From Pleodorina starrii (Eukaryota; Chlorophyta; Chlorophyceae; Chlamydomonadales; Volvocaceae): 64,000 nt of DNA. The DNA lies in NCBI GenBank assembly GCA_030267565.1, contig BRXU01000024.1, positions 443,001-507,000 on the forward strand, written 5' to 3'. Shown here piece by piece: positions 60,101 through 64,000 of this stretch (its first letter is position 1; the number at the start of each line of letters is the position of its first letter). The position numbers were made by a program, and so were the translations under genes. The notes under the pieces are model-generated. The model had not been told where the DNA came from. It saw nothing but the letters and a program-made list of their open reading frames with translations, and made no database searches.

Positions 60101-63100
60101 CCGGCCCCTCCTGCACTTCGCACCTTCCCGCGCCCCGCATCGTCTTCCCGCGCCCCGCTGCCTCCGCCCTTTCCGCCCGCCCTGCCGTCGTTCTCCCCTT
60201 CTCCTCGTCCTTGCTCTTGCCCTCGTGCCCCCTCGCCCCGCCCCACCCCGCCTTCCGTCCCTCCCAGCCTCGTCTTCCTTCTGCTGTTCTCCTTCCCTTT
60301 GCCGTTCTCCTTGCCATTCTCTTTTCCTTTGCCCTTTCTCCTCTGCCTTACGCCTCCTTGCCGTCGTACGTTTTGCCCATCCGTATCCCTTTCTTCTCTG
60401 CCCCGCCGCCCCTTCCTGCCCTCTTTTGCGCCGCGTCGCCGCCCCAGCTCCTTCGTGGGTTTTTGTGTGTCTTGCCTTGCTTGCCTGCCTGCTCGCTCCT
60501 TCCTTCGCTGCCATTGCCGTTGCCCATTGCCGTTACTCACGCCCTTTTTCCTTCGAAATCTTCCCGCTTCGCTTCCTCCATTGAGCGCAGGTGAGTCTAC
60601 AATATGTCGGGTTGTTCTGTCCGGGCGTTCGTGCCGTTCTTGTGCTGTCGCGTGTAATCGTCCGTCTGGGTTGGTCTGGCGGCGACGCGGTCGCAGCGTA
60701 TTTTCAGCTCGGTAAGGTTACAGGTATGTTCGGTAAGTATTACTGGGTTCTGGGTCCGTTCGCTAACGCCGTCTCCGTCTCCGCTGCGGTATCACTTCTT
60801 ACCCTCTCCCCCTCCTCCCTCTCCCCCTCCTCCCTCTCCCCCTCCTCCCTCTTACCCTCCTCCCTCTCACCCTCCTCCCTCTCACCCTCCTCCCTCTCAC
60901 CCTCCTCCCTCTCACCCTCCTCCCTCTCACCCTCCTCCCTCTCACCCTCCTCCCTCTCGCCCCCAGGTCCGCGGTGTGTTGAACAAGGAGGAGGTGGTGA
61001 TGTCCAAGTCCTCTCTGACCTACACGGCGGGGGTGCACCTGCTGGTGGCCACACCGGGGGCGCTCATGGAGGCGGTGCGGGAGCCGCAGTCCGCAGGAGG
61101 AGGGCAGCTGCTGGGGCACATAAAGGTGGGGGGGGCTGGGGGGAGTTGGGTGCGTGGGCATCTAGGTGGGGGGGTGGGGGGTAGATGCGTCGGGGAGGTG
61201 GGGGCCCGGGGTGAGCAAGGGCGGGGGAGGAGGGCAGGGGTCGAACGGTGTGAGACGTGTTCGGCTGTGGCGGGCAAGGGAATGAGCGGCGGTCTCGCTC
61301 GCTCGGCTTCTGGGTGTCCCGCCGGCTCCTCAGTGCCGACTGACTGACCCACGGGTCACTCTCTCGCCCCCACCCACCGGGGTGAGTCCTACACCACTGC
61401 CCTTGGGCCGCCGGGACCCTGGCTGCCGACCCTGGCTGCCATCCGCACTCATCCACCCTATAACCCGCCCACCCAGTCCCCCAATCCCCCAATCCCCCAA
61501 TTCGTAACACCCGCGGCCTTGGGCCCCCCGATTCTGGTTCCCTCCTGATCCCACCCACGCAGTCCCTCTCGCTCGCCCCCCCCCTTCCCCAATCCTTACC
61601 TCTCCTACCCCCTAACCCCGCACCCCCGCCGTATCCGAGTCAGGTGTTGGCGGTGGATGAGGTGGACGAGTGCTTCAACGCCTTTCCCGGGGACATGGAC
61701 GAGCTGATGGCCCGGGCGGTGGAGCGGGGGGGCAGCGGTGACTCGGGGGGGGCCAAACCGCAGGTGAGCGGGCGGGGGTGGGGGATGGAGCGAGGGAAGG
61801 AAGGGAGGAGGGAGAGCAGGCCCCGGCAGGAGATAGCAAAGCAAGCTGGCCGACCGGGCTTGCGTGTCTGATATCGTCCGTCCGTCTGTCGGCCCGTGTC
61901 CGTGTCCGTGTGCACGCTGTCGGGGAGAACGGCAGGCGACCCCAGCGGGGAAAGGGGGAGAGCAGTGCAGGGCAGGGCAGGGTGAGGGGAGGGGTGGGAG
62001 GGAAGGCCGGGGTGAGCGGGCGCACTCCCACTTGGGTATCGGACACGGTTACGGTTACGGTTATGTGGCTCGCTGAAGGGGCCAGGAGGCGGGGCCAGGT
62101 GTGGCTACGTTCCGTGTGGCAGCCAGGTCACCTAACACTGCACTGCACTGCACTGCACTGCACTGCACCGCAATGGGCCCTACACTGCCCTCGGCCCCCA
62201 CCCCCCCAATCGCTGCGGAGGGGCCCACCCGCCCGCCTTTGGCTCTTATTGGCCGTTGGCAGCTTCGTCCTCTCCATACGGTACGACCACTGCCCCAACC
62301 GGGCTCCCCCCTTCCCTCACTCCCTGACCCCCTTTCCCAACCCTGGCCCCACCCCCCTGTCCTGCTCAGGTGGTGTTTGTGGGAGCGACCCAGCGGCAGG
62401 ATGTGCTGACCAGCGCTGTGGCGAGGGGCTGGCTGAGGGTGGGTGGGGTGTGGGGGTGGGGGTGGGAGTCGGTTTTGGGCGTGAGGATGAGGGTGGGTGG
62501 GCGGGTGGGCGGGCTGTGCGTTGCTTTTCCAGGGCGCTCGATCAGTCTCACTTCCTCTACTCCCCTTGGTTGCAACGAGGGGCCCCACACCGGCACTATT
62601 CAACCATATTGGCTCACCGTACCGAACCACACCACCACCACCAACAGCAGCAGCAGCTGCACGAACAGCCCAACCCTCCGCAACCAGGCTTCATCGACAC
62701 AGCATACGTGCGCGACGACAAAACGGCTGGATGTTCAAATTGGTAATCGCACAGCGTCATGTGATCAGCACGTCGTGTCCACTCCACACAGCATGGTGCT
62801 GACGCGGTCGGTGGCGCAGTGCCCGGGGGGATCTGCACCGGGGAAACACGCCACGACGCATCCATTTGGCCAGCTCAGCTCGCACGGTGTGTTTTCGCAT
62901 CTCTTAGCCCCTCCCCCCAACCGCCCCCATCCCACCCCCAGGAGCCTGTCAGTATCCAAGTGGGGCGGGAGGGCACCGTCCCCCCCGCACTGTCGCACCG
63001 GTGAGGGAGGGAGGGAGGGAGGGAGGGAGTGGAGGGGTAGATGGTTGGGGGGTAGATTGATAGGTGGGTGGGTGGCTGGGTGTGTGGGTGGGTGGGTGGG

Positions 63101-64000
63101 GCCTCCGGGGGCCTTCGGAGGCCTTCGGGGGCCTGCCGGGGCCTTCGGGGGCCTGCCGGGGCCTTCGGGGGCCTGCCGGGGCCTTCGGGGGCCTTCGGGG
63201 GCCTGCGGGGGCCTCCGGGGGCCTGCGGGGGCTTTCGGGGGCCTTCGGGGGCCTGCGGGGGCCTTCGGGGGCCTCCGGGGGCCTGCGGGGGCTTTCGGGG
63301 GCCTTCGGGGGCCTGCCGGGGCCTGTGGGGGCCTGCGGGGGCCTCTGGGGGCCTGTGGGGGCCTGTGGGGCCTTCGGGGGCCTTCGGGGGCCTTATGGGG
63401 CCATTGGGTGCCTCCGGGGGCCTTCGGGGGCCTTCGGGGGCCTTCGGGGGCCTTCGGGGGACTTCGGGGGCCTGCCGGGGCCTGCGGAGGCCTGTGGTGG
63501 CCTCCGGGGGCCTGCGGGGGCCTGCGGGGGCCTGCGGGGGCCTCCGTGGCTCTTCGGGAGCCTCCGGGGTCCTCCGGGGGCCTGCGGGGGCCTTAGAATG
63601 CCTGCGGGGGCCTTCGGGGGCCTGCCGGGGCCTGCGGGGGCCTGCGGGGGCCTTCGGGGGCCTGCGGGGGCCTTAGAATGCCTGCGGGGGCCTTCGGGGG
63701 ACTCCGGGGGCCTGCCGGGGCCTGCGGGGGCCTTCGGGGGCCTCCGGGGACCTCCGGCGGCCTTCGGGGTCCTTCGGGGGCCTCCGGGGGCCTTCGGGGG
63801 CATGCGGGGTCCTCCGGGGGCCTCCGGGGGCCTTCGGGGGCCTTCGGGGGCCTTCGGGGGCCTTCGGGGGCCTGCCGGGGCCTGCGGGGGCCTGCGGGGG
63901 ACATCGGGGGCCTCCGGGGGCCTGTGGGGGCCTGTGGGGGCCTCCGGGGGCCTCCGGGGGCCTCCGGGGTCCTCCGGGGGCCTGCGGGGGCCTTAGAATG
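57187..64000 (+). CDS. RH58-like DEAD-box RNA helicase with UVR motif (5' and 3' incomplete)
   Basis: Predicted ATP-dependent RNA helicase, closest in pattern to the plant chloroplast protein RH58. Exons seen: about 57187-57484, 57796-57973, 58458-58606, 59077-59226, 60967-61125, 61644-61763, 62370-62438, 62942-63000; the next lies beyond the window. After a Gly/Tyr-rich N terminus comes a UVR motif (ALAAAISSEDFELAAAVRDR). Then Q motif GYSFPTEIQ, Walker A ASETGSGKT, motif Ia PTLELG, Ib ATPGAL, motif II DEVD (also VDEVD in RH58, instead of DEAD) and motif III as GATQ. The second RecA domain has not begun. Reading FPTEIQ requires a GC donor for intron 2 (ACAG|GCAGGA). No in-frame ATG exists upstream of exon 1 after the TGA at 57095, so the start must come from an unseen exon or a non-AUG codon. 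Confidence 0.82.
58755..59030 (+). repeat. Introner-like element, helicase intron 3 copy
   Basis: Begins TTGAGGGCAGGCGAGT, passes through GTGCTGTCGCGCGTA, GACGCGGTCGCAGC, GGTAAGGCTAAGG and CCTCCGCTGCGGTGTCGCTTTC, then enters the pyrimidine tract ending at the exon 4 acceptor. Helicase intron 4 shows the same blocks in the same order. The 5' edge resembles a donor (GCAG|GCGAGT here, GCAG|GTGAGT in the other copy). Confidence 0.75.
59716..59759 (+). repeat. Interstitial telomere-like tract (CCCTAAAA)n, helicase intron 4
   Basis: Four units of CCCTAAAA or CCCTAAA with one degenerate ACACTAAACTTTAAA patch between them. TTTTAGGG is the Chlamydomonas-type telomere repeat. A single CCCTAAAA unit also lies at about 58621 in intron 3. 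The tract is immediately followed by the long CCCTCCTCCCTCTCA array. Confidence 0.85.
59760..60091 (+). repeat. (CCCTCCTCCCTCTCA)n pyrimidine array, helicase intron 4
   Basis: About 330 bp of tandem 15-mers grading into shorter CCCTCTCA units at the right end. The same 15-mer reappears at 60803-60960 in the same intron, next to the 3' splice site. Confidence 0.95.
60585..60830 (+). repeat. Introner-like element, helicase intron 4 copy
   Basis: TTGAGCGCAGGTGAGT, then GTGCTGTCGCGTGTA, GACGCGGTCGCAGC, GGTAAGGTTACAGG, GGGTCCGTTCGCTAACGCCG, CCGCTGCGGTATCACTTC and a pyrimidine array to the exon 5 acceptor. It aligns end to end with the copy in intron 3, carries its own donor-like CAG|GTGAGT at 60591 and a branch-like CTAAC at 60763-60767. 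Confidence 0.75.
60803..60960 (+). repeat. Pyrimidine tandem array abutting the helicase exon 5 acceptor
   Basis: About ten units of CCTCCCTCTCACCCT or CCTCCCTCTCCCCCT run to CGCCCCCAG|GTCCGC. It has the same unit as the array at 59760-60091. Confidence 0.95.
62140..62168 (+). repeat. (CACTG)n pentanucleotide microsatellite, helicase intron 6
   Basis: Five to six units of CACTG between exons 6 and 7. Non-coding. Confidence 0.9.
63095..64000 (+). repeat. 10-bp minisatellite (GCCTKCGGGG)n, helicase intron 8
   Basis: About 90 tandem decamers, mostly GCCTTCGGGG, GCCTGCGGGG, GCCTCCGGGG and GCCTGCCGGG, filling the end of the window and continuing beyond it. Higher-order structure is visible: GCGGGGGCCTTAGAATG recurs at 63584, 63664 and 63984. 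A 10-bp period gives open frames of Gly/Pro/Leu/Ala repeats on both strands; none is believable as protein because the array follows a clean exon 8 donor (CACCG|GTGAGG). Confidence 0.97.

Noticed and set aside
60089..60715. 208-aa open frame with Pro/Ser/Cys-rich low-complexity sequence ending near a CAG|GTGAGT
   Set aside because: Considered as an extra helicase exon. Composition is low complexity, it matches no helicase segment, and exons 4 and 5 already join in phase. The donor-like end belongs to the introner-like element.
63064..63996. A 310-aa Gly/Leu/Arg/Pro repeat frame and its antisense Pro/Arg frames
   Set aside because: Artefact of a 10-bp minisatellite following a clean exon donor; all frames are open because the unit contains no stop.

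Overview
The window is nuclear DNA from a eukaryote, most likely a flagellated volvocine-type green alga (Chlamydomonas/Volvox lineage). Coding exons are short and GC-rich, and introns have GT(GC)-AG ends and are loaded with microsatellites. Telomere-like CCCTAAAA/CCCTAAA motifs occur inside the sequence. The gene set combines a ciliary protein (CCDC146/MBO2), a plant-type class VIII myosin and a plastid-type DEAD-box helicase (RH58-like). No prokaryotic operon, CRISPR array or convincing RNA gene was seen. The lineage is inferred from these features, not from a search.

Six spliced genes were reconstructed by hand from homology and splice phase. (1) CCT2, the beta subunit of the cytosolic chaperonin TRiC (5761-14093, +, 15 exons, about 528 aa). 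(2) An ER-membrane J-protein of the DNAJB12/B14 type with J domain, one TM segment and DUF1977-like tail (15748-19637, +, 10 exons, about 432 aa). (3) A class VIII myosin with a long tail holding five regularly spaced TQT-like motifs (20702-32560, -, 24 exons, about 1517 aa). (4) The CCDC146/MBO2 coiled-coil ciliary protein (33482-47998, +, 23 exons, about 925 aa). (5) A compact DOT1-like class I methyltransferase (51248-55024, -, 7 exons, about 260 aa). (6) An RH58-like DEAD-box helicase with an N-terminal UVR motif (from about 57187, +), whose 3' half lies beyond the window.

Layout: the first 5.7 kb is repeat-rich and has no recognisable gene. CCT2 and the J-protein are tandem on the plus strand. 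The J-protein and myosin converge. Myosin VIII and MBO2 diverge from a shared 0.9 kb gap. MBO2 and the methyltransferase converge across 3.2 kb of apparently non-coding DNA. The methyltransferase and helicase diverge. The genes do not form one pathway: two are protein-folding factors, two relate to cytoskeleton/cilia, one is a methyltransferase and one probably handles plastid RNA.

The most interesting structure is in the introns. Short sequence families recur just upstream of 3' splice sites in different genes, always in the sense of transcription. G-rich satellites start at donors and pyrimidine satellites end at acceptors. Four of the 81 complete modelled introns appear to be GC-AG. These suggest introner-like or splice-site-seeded intron evolution. 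The final 0.9 kb is a 10-bp minisatellite inside a helicase intron.
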